Shown piece after piece: positions 53,468 through 64,000 of a stretch of DNA of 64,000 bases (position 1 is the stretch's first letter; each line of letters starts with the position of its first letter). The notes under the pieces are model-generated. The model saw nothing but the letters and a program-made list of their open reading frames with translations. It was not told the DNA's origin and searched no databases. The stretch comes from Pleionea sp. CnH1-48 (lineage in GTDB: Bacteria; Pseudomonadota; Gammaproteobacteria; Enterobacterales; Kangiellaceae): contig NZ_JAMXSB010000010.1 of the NCBI RefSeq assembly GCF_024124665.1, positions 124,001 to 188,000 on the forward strand, read 5' to 3'. Made by a program: the position numbers and the translations under genes.

Positions 53468-53614
53468 GGAGAGTTGGTCGGTGAAACTGATATTCCAAAT
53501 TCTCAAGAAGGATATGCTTCGTGGAAAAAAGAGTATGATACTGGTAATGCTAGAGTTTTTTCTATATCTATCGGGCAGTCTATAGAATATATGGAGCGTA
53601 CGCTAAATAGTTAG
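53468..53614 (+). pseudogene. 3' fragment of an unknown gene cut by the element
   Basis: In one frame the sequence reads ELVGETDIPNSQEGYASW, then KKEYDTGNARVFSISIGQSI and ends EYMERTLN with TAG at 53612. It has the composition of a real protein but no start, and the junction with the RAYT remnant lies directly upstream. It is most likely the tail of a gene broken by the insertion. Confidence 0.5.
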
Positions 53615-53704
53615 GCGTACTGTCATTACATTTTGAGGAAGGGAAACAATGAGCATCAAGTAAGCTAGGTATGTTAATATTGGTTAAAATCAAAGGAGAA
53701 CTTA

Positions 53705-54307
53705 TTGAAAATTAAACTTGTAGCATTTCAACTGGATTTATTTTACGCATGGAAGAAGTATTTTGAAGGTGTTAACAATATTGAAGTCATTGATGGCGAT
53801 ATCTTAGAGTAAGAAGCCGATGCCATCGTCAGTCCTGCAAACAGTTTTGGCTATATGGACGGTGGGTTAGATCTTAAATACAGTCAGCATTTTGGTTGGG
53901 AGCTTGAGTCCAAAGTAAGATATAGACTAGAAAAAGAATACTATGGTGAAATACCCGTCGGTAACGCAATCATTATTGAAACTGACAACTCTCAAATTCC
54001 ATTCCTTATTAGCGCTCCTACAATGCGAGTGCCTTCTGATGTAAGCAATACCGTAAACGCCTATCTGGCCTTTAAAGCCATTCTTCAATCGGTTAAGCAA
54101 CATAACCAAATGAGCGGTAGAAAAATTCAAAGCATTTTATGTCCTGGCCTCGGTACTGGAGAAGGAAAAATGCCAGCGGAACTGTGTGCTAAACAAATGT
54201 ATTTGGCCTATCAAACCGTTATTGGTGGAAATATCCTTAAAACAGGTGGGTTGGCAGGTGCTGTAAACCATCATTTAGAATTGTTAGGGGAAGTTAAAGG
54301 CGCATGA
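53705..54307 (+). pseudogene. Macro-domain protein gene interrupted by TAA
   Basis: From TTG 53705 (with AAGGAG upstream) the frame reads a macro-domain start (MKIKLVAFQLDLFYAWKKYF, VIDGDILE), then TAA at 53810, then EADAIVSPANSFGYMDGGLD and the later motif GLGTGEGKMP. With the stop ignored it is a 200-residue Appr-1-p / ADP-ribose binding protein of normal length. The stop replaces one codon between the GDI motif and the VSPAN loop. An ATG at 53855 could give a truncated product lacking the first strands, so activity is doubtful. The context with HEPN genes suggests defence or ADP-ribosyl reversal. Confidence 0.7.
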
Positions 54308-54485
54308 AAAATAGGGGTACTGGTGAGGTTTCGGACTCAGTTTTAACCTCTGTTGATCTCCTAAGGAGAGTCATTCAATTAAATCATGAAATTAGATAAT
54401 TAAGCTGAAACTTAACTTCTATTCCCGTTACTAAGGCAGCGGCTGTATAAGGCCAGTGTCTATTAATCAATTTAGAAGTGTGAAT

Positions 54486-56240
54486 ATGAAATCAATGATT
54501 CAATTTTGTTTGTCCTATCTAAACCAATCTACCTATTGGAACAAAGCTGCTTTGTTTTTGGGTGTATGTTTTTCGACCAGTGTTTTGGCCGATCCTCAAG
54601 AGATCAATATTGATGAAATCAATACCGAAGAAGGATTGATAGAGTTAGCAACTAAGCTAGCACCTCAGTATCGTTTCCATCCTTATGAATACACATTCCC
54701 CATCTCTATGGAAGAGTTGCTAGAACACAGTGAAATCGTGTGGGATTTTGATAATTCTGTTAGTACCAATCCTACTCTGGAGCATCTAACCGGTGAGAAA
54801 GGAAAGAGTCTAAATAAAAGAAGTGACAAAGATTTCATGCGTTTTAAGCCAAGTGTTTTCGAGCATCGGCCCTTTGAAGCTGGACGTATAAAAAACACGC
54901 CTATTTATTTGACTACCAGAGAATCTGCTACACGACTTTACCTGGTTTACTCTATGTTAATGCCATTTAGTGATTGCCAGATTTTCCGTGCTAGAATTTT
55001 TAAGAAGTTTGAGGTTAATCATAATGCACGACGTCGCAACTTTGAATGGTGTAATGCAGCCAGACATTATGGAGACTGGGAAAACGCGGTAGTGGTTATC
55101 GACAAAACTTATCCTGCGAAAATTCTTGGCTTGGTCACATCGGCACATGGTCATGAAACCTTTACACCCTATGAGAAGCTAAACTGGTACCACGGTGATG
55201 GTGGCCATCATCCACGCATTCACGTGGCTTTAAATTCTCACGCTTTATACCCGATGGCCCCAGAGGGAACTCCTCAGGTACCTTTCCACTACACTTCTAA
55301 AGCGTCTGTTTTTAAACAGGTTGTCGATCTTTACAACAGTAACTCTGCTAGCCAACCTGTCTGGAAAATTGACTGGATGCAGACTATAGATTTGGTCACG
55401 GACAACGGTCAGTTAGTGAAATTCAGAGAGCCGCTGTACAAAAAAAATGGTGAGCCTGCGGTGATCTTGTGGAATTCCTGGAGAGAAAGCAAAAACAATC
55501 GTATTGAGTTGCTCGAAGATCGTAATCTCGAGAATTGGGAAGGTCGTTGGGGTCAAACCCGTCGTGTAGAAACCAATATGGGAAATCCCAGCGGTGATAT
55601 TCCACATGTTGATGATGGTGCACTAAAAAGAACGGCTGATGATTTAAGAGGCCTCGTTAATTTTTATAATAGTGGCAATATTTATAAGGATGTTGAACTG
55701 CCTCGATACACATCGCCAAATTCACCTTGGGATTCTGGTTGGGCGAAGAAGAATGACTTCGGAAACGATTTTGCATTGGCTGAAGATAAGTATTACGCCG
55801 ATAATGATGCACGAATTAAAACATTAACCATCGAAGTTGAAGATAGCAGTGATTTAATACTAAATGTTAAAAAACTCAAAGCCATTGGACAAAACAACTT
55901 GCACAAGTGGTCTGTGGCAATTCACCCTGACAGTTCGCGTTATCAAGGAAAGCATATTCGCCTTCAGCTAAACTCAAAGCTTTGGAACGACAACACTAAT
56001 AAGTCTTTTGGTGGATTAATTGAAGGTCCTAAAGTAGGACTCAAGCTAGATGCACCTAAAACTAATACCGCGATAACGAAAGGCCGATTAGCGTTTAGAC
56101 GTACTAATGGCGTTAACACTCTCGTTTATGTTAGAGATGAGGCTGATCTTAAAGGTGAGCACGACATCGTTTATCTTCCTATCATCAAACGTGATGGAAC
56201 TGAGGTGACATATCGATTGGTTTACATCTTCAAGTCCTAA
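54486..56240 (+). CDS. Secreted Vps62-like protein
   Basis: ATG 54486 gives a signal peptide (KAALFLGVCFSTSVLA, cleavage before DPQEI); a GTG at 54456 is also in frame. The 584-residue mature-type protein has the Vps62/DUF946 core: HYGDWENAVVVID, VTSAHGHETFTPYEKLNW, a GDGGHHPRIHVALNSHALYP block of His and Asp residues, and later GDIPHVDDGALKRTADDL. The C-terminal part is a beta-rich domain (RIKTLTIEVEDSSD onward). Members occur in bacteria and eukaryotes with no proven activity; a metal-binding or hydrolase role is only suggested by the His clusters. A strong terminator follows. Confidence 0.72.
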   Translation: MKSMIQFCLSYLNQSTYWNKAALFLGVCFSTSVLADPQEINIDEINTEEGLIELATKLAPQYRFHPYEYTFPISMEELLEHSEIVWDFDNSVSTNPTLEHLTGEKGKSLNKRSDKDFMRFKPSVFEHRPFEAGRIKNTPIYLTTRESATRLYLVYSMLMPFSDCQIFRARIFKKFEVNHNARRRNFEWCNAARHYGDWENAVVVIDKTYPAKILGLVTSAHGHETFTPYEKLNWYHGDGGHHPRIHVALNSHALYPMAPEGTPQVPFHYTSKASVFKQVVDLYNSNSASQPVWKIDWMQTIDLVTDNGQLVKFREPLYKKNGEPAVILWNSWRESKNNRIELLEDRNLENWEGRWGQTRRVETNMGNPSGDIPHVDDGALKRTADDLRGLVNFYNSGNIYKDVELPRYTSPNSPWDSGWAKKNDFGNDFALAEDKYYADNDARIKTLTIEVEDSSDLILNVKKLKAIGQNNLHKWSVAIHPDSSRYQGKHIRLQLNSKLWNDNTNKSFGGLIEGPKVGLKLDAPKTNTAITKGRLAFRRTNGVNTLVYVRDEADLKGEHDIVYLPIIKRDGTEVTYRLVYIFKS

Positions 56241-56760
56241 TTATCCTTGATTATAAGAGGAGAGTTTCTTATTTTCCTTGTAAACCTCAAGCTCCCAGTC
56301 TTGCAAAAGGCTGGGAGCTTTCTTTTGTATCGCTCATTCTGCGACTTTCGAATCTGTAGATAATTTCTCCTATTTCCATACATAAATTGAGTCTTTAATC
56401 TGTCGCTCATATCAATTAAAAATAATGTCTTAATAGTTTTCCCTTCCTGAAATAGCCGTTGTGACTCCATCGAGAGCAACAGAGAGTGAAGATTAGAGCT
56501 CAAGTAAGCCTCATTTTAAAGCTTAATAATATCAATAGCTTAGGTTTGTCTTAACCTCGATTGGCGAAATAGTGCAAAAGATTGTCTGAATGGTGATAGT
56601 GGGCGCTCGTAACTTTTCTATAGACTTCATTGCTGTTGACAAAAGATGGGATTAGTCACTTCCATCGTCCTATAAATCTAAATTATTGATGTTCTTTTTT
56701 TGTTGTTGGCTAACGAATTTATCGTGATTAAGTTCGGATACTAAAGAATTAGGAAAGTGT
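56241..56760. other. Intergenic region between the Vps62-like gene and the giant gene
   Basis: It contains the terminator at 56289 and, after that, AT-rich sequence presumably with the promoter of the gene at 56761. No other gene or RNA is recognised. Confidence 0.5.
56289..56326 (+). terminator. Intrinsic terminator of the Vps62-like gene
   Basis: AAGCTCCCAG and CTGGGAGCTT form a 10-bp perfect stem with a 12-base loop, followed by TCTTTTG. It lies 48 bases after the stop codon. Confidence 0.85.
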
Positions 56761-59700
56761 ATGTTAAAAAAAATAAAACAACTCTGTTTAATATCATTTA
56801 TTTGTTTTAGCCCGGTGTTCCCCCTTGGATTATCCAGTGCCTGGGCTTTTTCAGATTGTCCCGAACCTTTGGCATTCTCTCCCGGTGAGCAAACAACAAA
56901 ACAAAAGGCTCAATTAAAAAGTGGCAAAATCCAAGCCTTTTCCAACTGCAACAGTACACCGACAGAACCGACTAACATTTCTTATCCTGCTACCAGTAAT
57001 AGTGGCAGCTTCACAGTTTTTTGGGATCCAAGTACCAGTTCGGTCAGTGAGTATCGACTAGAAGAACAAAAAAACAGCGGCGCCTGGGTTCAGGTTTATG
57101 TTGGCTCCACCTCTGTTAAAAACTTAACTGGTCGTAGTGACGGCAGTTATCGCTATCGAGTTAAAGCGTGTAACGGAGCCATTTGTAGTGGCTTTAATAC
57201 GGGCACAACAACACTCACTGTAGGTAATACGCCAACTATTCCTGCCAGCCCAGCAAGTATCAACGCAACGTCAACCAGCTACACAGTTTCTTGAACAAAA
57301 CCTTCTGGAACAGTAACCCACTACGACCTACAGGAGCGAGTGTCCAATGGTAGTTGGAATACCGTTGCCACTGGCACGACAGCCCTAAGCAAAAGCTTTA
57401 GTGGTAAAAGCAATAACACGAGTTATCAATATCGAGTAAGAGCCTGTAATCAATATTCCTGGGCATGTACCGATTACAGTGTACCTAATAGCGTAAAAGT
57501 AGAGTTAAAGCCAAGTGTGCCTGCGAAGCCCGCAAATATTAATTCCACCGCAAACAATTATACTGTGTCATGGACCAAACCAGCCGGGACCGTCACTTTT
57601 TATGATCTACAACAAAGAATCAATGGTGGAAACTGGTCAACGGTTGTGGTTAATACAACAGCGTTGTCAAAATCTTTTAGCAATAGACTTGATAACACGC
57701 TTTATGAATATCGAGTCAGGGCTTGTAACAGTTATACCTGGTCTTGTTCTGAATACAGTTCATCGAATACCGTTCGAGTAGAGTTTGTACCTTCGGTACC
57801 TGCAAAGCCTGGCGATATCAACTCTACTTCAACCAGCTATACCGTTAGTTGGACCAAGCCTTCTGGAACTGTTAACTACTATACATTACAAGAAAGAGTG
57901 GTTGGAGGCAGCTGGTCAACGATTGAAAGTAGTACGACATCTACTTCGAAAACTCTATCTGGTAAGGTTAATGGTACTGATTATGAATACCGTGTTTTAG
58001 CCTGTAATAGCTATTCTTGGTCTTGTTCTGCTTATAGTTCATCCAACCTTGTTAGAGTTCGATTAAAACCTTCGGTTCCGGCGGCTCCTGCTCGCCCATC
58101 AACAAGTACGGGCAGTGCCGTCATAAGTTGGAGCAAACCGGCTGGGTTGGTGTCTTACTATGATCTACAGAAACGCCTAAACAATACTGGCAGTTGGTTA
58201 ACGGGTTCTAATGGCGTAACGACTACTTCGAGTACTTTGTCTGGTCTCACTGATGGTGTTTGGGATTTCAGAGTTCGAGCCTGTAACGATTTTTCCTGGG
58301 CATGCTCCAACTATAGTACTGAGTCGGCTGATAGCACAGTGCGGGTAAAGCCTTCTACGCCATCAGCGCCAATGGCTCCTTCTACTTCAACAGGAAATGC
58401 CATAGTAACCTGGAGTAGTGCAACGAATGCCACTTACTATGATCTTCAAAAACGAAATAACTCCGGCAGTTGGGTAACCGCAAAGTCAGGTGATACCGGG
58501 ATCAGTGAAACCCTATCAGGACTAACCGATGGTAGTTGGGATTTTAGAATCAGAGCCTGTAATGGACACAGTTGGGCGTGCTCGGAGTACAGTAGTGCGT
58601 CGGCAAAAACGACGGTACGGCTTAGACCTTCTACGCCATCGAAACCGAATGATGTTAATTCTATTTCTACCAGTTACACAGTTTCATGGAGCAAGCCATC
58701 TGGTACTGTTACCTATTACGATTTGCAGGAGCGAGTAGCAGGCGGTAGTTGGTCAACCGTTGCAGGTCCAACAGCAGCCATTTCTCATTCGTTCTCTGGC
58801 AAAGTCAATGGGACTAACTATGAATATCAGGTTCGCGCTTGTAATGGGTTTTCGTGGTCATGCAGTTCCTATAGTCCTGCTAACAGCATTAAAGTTCGAT
58901 TAAAACCTTCGGTTCCTGTTGCCCCTACACGCCCATCAACCAGTACAGGCAGTGCTGTCATCAGTTGGACTAAACCTGCTGGGTTAGTTTCTTATTACGA
59001 TCTACAAAAACGTTTAAACAACACAGGAAGTTGGTTAACGGGAAGCGGTGGTGTAACAACCACGTCGAATACTTTATCGGGTCTAACCGATGGGGCATGG
59101 GATTTTAGAGTTCGTGCCTGTAATGAGTTTTCCTGGGCGTGCTCTGATTACAGTGCCGAGTCAGCTGATAGTACGGTGCGAATAATTCCTGCCACACCAT
59201 CCGTGCCTATTGTGCCTGCTACTTCAACAGGCAGCGCTACTGTAAGTTGGGGGAGTGTGAGCGGAGCAACTTATTATGATCTTGAAAAACGTAACCGACT
59301 AGGCAGTTGGGAAACAGCTAAGTCACAGGCGATCGGAAATTCTCACAGCATATCTGGATTAACCGATGGTAACTGGGATTTTCAGGTAAGAGCTTGTAAT
59401 GAGTTTTCCTGGGCTTGTTCGAGTTTTAGCGATGCGTCTTCAAAAGTCGTTGTATGGTTGAAACCTTCTACGCCGTCGAAGCCTGATGATATCAACTCAA
59501 CCTCAAGCAGTTTTACGGTCAGTTGGACTAAGCCTGCTGGTACTGTCACCTATTATGATTTGCAGGAGCGTGTAGCGGGTGGTAACTGGAGCATGGCCGC
59601 TACGAATACAATCGGTTTAAGTAAAGTTTTAAGTGGAAAATTAGATAATACACTTTATGAATATCGGGTACGTGCCTGTAACGAACAATTCTGGTCTTGC

Positions 59701-62700
59701 TCAGAATACAGTGCACCAAATCAGGTGAGAGTTGAACTCAAACCTTCAGTACCAGGAAAGCCAACAGATATTAATTCTACGTCAACGAGCTATACCGTCA
59801 GTTGGAGTAAACCTTCGGGTAGTGTTTCTTTTTACAACTTACAAGAAAGAGTTAATAGTGGAAGCTGGGCAACCGTTGAGAGCAATACCACCAGTCTATC
59901 AAAAGCCTTCTCGTCAAAAGCTGATGGCAGCGATTATCAATATCGAGTACAGGCGTGTAATTCAAATTCTTGGGCGTGTTCTGACTATAGCTTAGCAAAC
60001 ACCGTTAGAGTTCGTTTAAAACCTTCTGCGCCCAGCGCGCCAACGAGCCCTTCAGAAAGTACGGGCAGTGCTACTATCAGCTGGACTAAACCCGCAGGCG
60101 TCGTAACTTATTATGATGTAGAAAAACGCTTAAATAATACTGGGAGCTGGTTGGCTGGAAGCAATGGCGTTGCGGCTCTTTCAAGTACCTTAACCAATTT
60201 AACCAATGGTGTTTGGGACTTCCGAGTCAGAGCCTGTAATGAATTTTCATGGGCGTGTTCCGCTTATAGTTCTGAGTCATCAGATACTATTGTTAGATCA
60301 ATTCCTTCTACTCCAGCAGAACCGATAGTGCCTGCCACTTCTACGGGGAGTGCAGGAGTTGGCTGGATTGCTGTTACCAACGCGACTTATTACGATGTTC
60401 AAAAACGTTTGAACTCTGGCAGCTGGGAAACTGCAAAGCTGGGTGAGACAAATAACAGCGTCACTCTATCGGGATTAACAGATGGTCGTTGGGACTTTAG
60501 AGTCAAAGCCTGTAATGGAAACAGCTCTGCTTGTTCGAGTTACAGTGCTGCTTCGCTGCAAGTTGTCGTGCGGAGTCTTCCATCAACACCTGTCGCTCCT
60601 ACCAGTCCTGCGACTAACACAAGTGGCAGTTACACCATCAGTTGGGCGAAGCCTGCTGGAACCGTAACTGTTTATGACTTACAAGAACGAAAAGATAATG
60701 GTGCTTGGACTGTTATCGACAGTGACACCACTTCTCTAAACAAAACCGTTTCTGCTAAGAGCAGCGGTAATTATGATTACCGTGTTCGAGCGTGTAACGA
60801 ATTTGATTGGGCTTGCACCAATTATAGTAGTGTATCTTCCGACACTCAGGTTCGACGCATTCCTGCAACACCATCTATCAATCAACCCGCTGGCAGCGAA
60901 ATGAGTTCTAATAGTTTTGTTGTCGCCTGGAACAGTATTGCAAAAGCAACCTACTATGAGCTTCAACAAAAAGTTGATAGCGCAAGCTGGACAACTTTAG
61001 CTGCGAATGAGACAAGCACCAGCTTTAGCGTTAATGTTGCGGCTAATGGAACTTATGAATATCGAGTCAAAGGGTGTAATGAGTTCAGTTGGTCATGCTC
61101 GAGTTACAGTGCTATTAAATCTATTTCAATAGTTTTATCTCCAGATTGGGCATCGAAAACGCCAACTGTTGTTCCTGACGCAACTTTCGTTGAACCCACT
61201 GTTCCAGCCAATGAAATTGTTGGTGCTGTTGAAGGCAGCGGCGGTGTTTCTGGTGGCTCAGCGTCTTACTCTATTCCAATTGCTATAGCACCAGGCCGAG
61301 CGGGCATGCAGCCCAATGTTGCTTTGAGTTATTCGTCTCGTGGTGGAAACGGTATTGTTGGTGTAGGTTGGTCTTTGAGTGCTGGTGGTGCTATCAGCCG
61401 TTGTTCTGCAACGGAAGCGCAAGATGGTTATACGGCTGCTCCTCAATACGATGCCACACGTGACCGTCTGTGTTTGAACGGTCAACGATTAATGAATGTA
61501 AGCGGAGCTTATGGTGCAAGTGGTACTGTTTATCGTACAGAAATCGATAGCTTTGCTCGAGTGACTCAATCTGGAAACATCAATTCGGCTAGCAGTTCAT
61601 TTGTTGTGGAATACAAAAATGGCCGCAAAGCTTATTTTGGTACTACCAGTGATTCTCGTCACAGTGCAGATGGCGTCACCGAAGTAATGACCTGGGCAAT
61701 TGCTAAAGAAGAAGATCCTGCGAGCAACAACATTACTTATCACTACGCTCATCGAGGAGAAGGGGAGTACACCTTAAACAACATTAAGTACACAGGATTT
61801 AATGGCAGTAGCGGTGATCGTTCAGTGGTCTTTGATTATGAAGACCGAAACAATGACTACCGAACTTTTTACACTGCAGGTGGTAAAACTCGTAGCACAT
61901 TACGTCTTAAAAATATTCAAACCTATTATGGCGTGGAGTTAATTCGTCAGTACAACTTGAGCTACGGTGCGAAAAGCTTATCCAGTGGCCGTACTTTGTT
62001 ACGCAGTGTAGAAGAGTGTGGTTATCTTGAAAGTGTTGCTCACTGCTTACCAAGCACTACCTTTGAGTGGCAGGAAGCGGCGCCTAAATATGTACTTGAA
62101 AAAGTGGAGTTCAACGACGGCGGAACTACTCATGCTGCTCATAACGCAGAGCTTATTGCCGATATTATTCCAAAAGCAGACATTAATGGTGACGGCACTA
62201 AAGACTGGCCAGCCAAAGACAGCAATTTCGACGGCGTACTTGATCAACAAGGATTTATGGTGAATGCCGAGTTGGGATTAAAAGCCAGACACTTAGAAGA
62301 ATTCGGTGGTTGCTTCCATAAGTCATTGTTGAGTTTTAATCGCACTTGTATGGCTGCGGACTTTAATCAGGACGGAAAAACCGATGTCTTTAAGATCGAT
62401 GATGGAAACTTATTGCTGCGCTATACCGGAACCACTCAATGGATAGACACGGGTATTGATCTGCCCCACGAAACAGAAAAAGTGATGAGCTTTACTGATT
62501 ACAATGGTGATGGTTGGCCAGATATTGTAACTTTTGAAGCGGATGTTCAATGGGGAAGCCCACGGGTCTATTTATATCTTAATACTTTAAATTCCGCAGC
62601 GCCTTATGTGGCCAATAATGGTATTTACTTAACAACTTTACCAATTTTTACACCACCAGGCACTTTCGGTAGCAACGACTTTACTCGCACTATTGAGGAG

Positions 62701-64000
62701 GTCGGAGACATGGATGGTAATGGTACGCCTGACCTGATGATCTCTGCGACTTTAAGAAACGTGCAAGGGATGCCAAGGCCCTATCAATTGTTGTTGTCAC
62801 AATCACAGACTAATGGCGGAATTACGTTCGATACCTATGAATTTAGCGGTTTCCATGGCACCAATGGGTTCGCTGTTTATGGTGAGGCCTATTTCTTCCA
62901 TGACATTAATGGTGATGGGCTTCCTGATTGGATCAATGCATCTGCACCCAAGCTAAGTTATAAACTGAATTTAGGAGGGACGTTTGAATCGTCTTGGACT
63001 GATTTAGACATTTCGTTACCGACGCGTGATTATGCTTATGAGCTCACCATAGGTGAACCAAACTATTATTCATTGCCGAATATTGAAAAGACCGCGATGA
63101 TGGATTACAACGGAGATGGCAAAGCAGAGTTGCTTTATGCTGACTCTGTAGTGGCCTCTGCCTGTTCGCGAGTGACTCATTATGGACACTCTGGATTAAC
63201 CACTGAGTGGATGTGTGATGAAGAGTTATGGGGCTTGGCAGTTAAGCAGTCAATGACTCAAATTCCAGAGCCTATTGATGGAGCTCGTAAAGACGTTTCC
63301 GCGAGAAAATATAAAGCCATTTATTTTGATGAAAATGTTGATGGTAGCATCACAGCAAAAGTAAAAGAAACAGATATCATTGCGGCGCCAGTTGAGAAGT
63401 CAGTAATGGATGCTAATGGTGATGGACTGGTGGATATGGTCACTACTTTTACCTGTAAATTGGGTGTGAATAATTGCCAATTTAATAGCGATGCAAGTGA
63501 TAATGGTGGCTCTCAACAGGATGCAAGTATTCTAGGAAAAACGGTTTACATCAACCGAAACATAGGGGCTTCTGCCGATGCGGAGAGCTATGAAATAACG
63601 GATGTTATCAAGACTGTGAGCAATGGATTAGGGTTTAAAAATCAATGGACTTACAAACCCTTAAGCAGCGACGCTTTTAGCACTAATCTTGAAGCTTTCT
63701 ATAATGCGGATCACGATTACACCAACAGCATTTTGAACGCTAATGATCACAATTACTTCCATTTTGGATCATCGATGACTGTGGTTGCTGAGCATTGGGA
63801 GAGTAACGGAATTGGTGAGAGCTTAAATGCCACTCAATATAGGTACCGTGGCGCGGTTTACAACAATCAGGGGCGAGGCTTTCAGGGCTTTAGAACCGTT
63901 ATCATGGATGGTCCAACTGGTGTTCGAGCGGTAACCGACTTCCACCAGAAGTTCCCGTTAACAGGGGCCGTTCAACGCGTGAAAACCTGTGCGAAAACGC
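56761..64000 (+). CDS. Giant secreted FN3-SpvB-TcB-like protein, with an in-frame TGA; runs off the right edge
   Basis: A signal peptide (first 29 residues, ending SSAWA) starts the chain at ATG 56761. Fifteen fibronectin-III-like modules follow (about 56950-61140), most with YDLQ.R, RACN and a Cys-x6-Cys pair (WAC or WSC). Then an SpvB domain (SYSIPIAIAPGRAGMQPNV, GVGWSLSAGGAISRC; about 61190-62000), FG-GAP/VCBS-like repeats (DINGDG, DYNGDG; 62190-63450) and the start of a TcB/SpvB middle region (GRGFQGFRTVIMDGPTG). The frame is open to the edge except TGA at 57292-57294, at the Trp of YTVSW in module 2, a single-base change from TGG. Unless corrected or read through, only a 177-residue fragment is made. 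The family suggests a secreted or contact-dependent toxin shell. Confidence 0.85.

Noticed and set aside
57292..57294. TGA as selenocysteine or as a Trp codon by altered code
   Set aside because: Neighbouring genes end properly with TGA, the module position demands Trp, and nothing suggests a selenocysteine element.
57515..62263. Several frame-2 open frames across the FN3 and SpvB region (57515, 57785, 58529, 59732, 60482, 62018)
   Set aside because: They are shadows of the long frame that starts at 56761 and are created by its repeats.

Overview
The window reads as about 64 kb of a moderately AT-rich chromosome from a marine-type gammaproteobacterium. Pointers are secreted RHS and SpvB/TcB-like giant proteins, a REP-associated (RAYT) transposase, lipoprotein and signal-peptide style, and a podovirus-like late gene block. 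I cannot name the genus from sequence alone.

Layout. (1) 1-12.4 kb is a host or accessory region. It opens inside a giant RHS protein with a C39-like cysteine peptidase domain near its N terminus and a variable HNH-like C-terminal tip, followed by a probable immunity gene. Then come small unknown genes, a serine beta-lactamase-fold hydrolase, a secreted HExxH metalloprotease, a coiled-coil membrane protein, a secreted protein of unknown role on the minus strand and a small lipoprotein. (2) 12.4-13.4 kb is a three-gene, translationally coupled minus-strand operon with a near-perfect sigma-70 promoter and an intrinsic terminator; none of its genes is recognisable. (3) 13.4-14.55 kb is a non-coding regulatory stretch with an extended -10 promoter, hairpins and a terminator. 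(4) 14.55-44.8 kb is one plus-strand late block of a tailed phage with a short-tail style gene set. The order is lysis genes (holin-like pieces, M15-type endolysin), small terminase, an antirepressor, large terminase, portal, scaffold, capsid, adaptors, tail hub, a large fibre with an S74-like end, small fibre, GNAT-like protein, internal virion proteins and a DarB-like polyvalent protein (methyltransferase, strawberry-notch helicase, zincin-like and PLxRFG regions) split by an apparent one-base frameshift. No integrase, repressor or replication gene is visible. (5) 44.8-49.2 kb holds cargo genes (membrane protein, SMI1/KNR4 immunity-like protein, DUF3592-like protein, HEPN plus zinc-ribbon protein). 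It ends in a 20-bp perfect inverted repeat, direct repeats resembling integrase arm sites, a tRNA 3'-end fragment and the tRNA terminator, which together look like an attachment site. (6) 49.2-56.3 kb is a patchwork: a RAYT transposase, degenerate copies of its flanks separating single genes (unknown, a HEPN protein, a macro-domain gene), then a secreted Vps62-like protein. (7) 56.76 kb to the right edge is a second giant secreted protein: signal peptide, 15 fibronectin-III-like modules, SpvB domain, FG-GAP/VCBS-like repeats and the start of a TcB-like middle region. Its frame is open to the edge except for one TGA at a conserved Trp codon.

Working together. The phage block encodes packaging, capsid, tail, ejection and lysis functions in the usual order, with many overlapping start and stop codons. 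The giant RHS and SpvB-like proteins flank the region and look like contact-dependent or secreted toxins. The HEPN, SMI1-like and macro-domain genes fit defence or toxin-immunity cargo. Four genes carry an in-frame stop (TAA at 14750, TAG at 49561, TAA at 53810, TGA at 57292) and one carries a frameshift (near 43826), so either decay or base errors run through the region.
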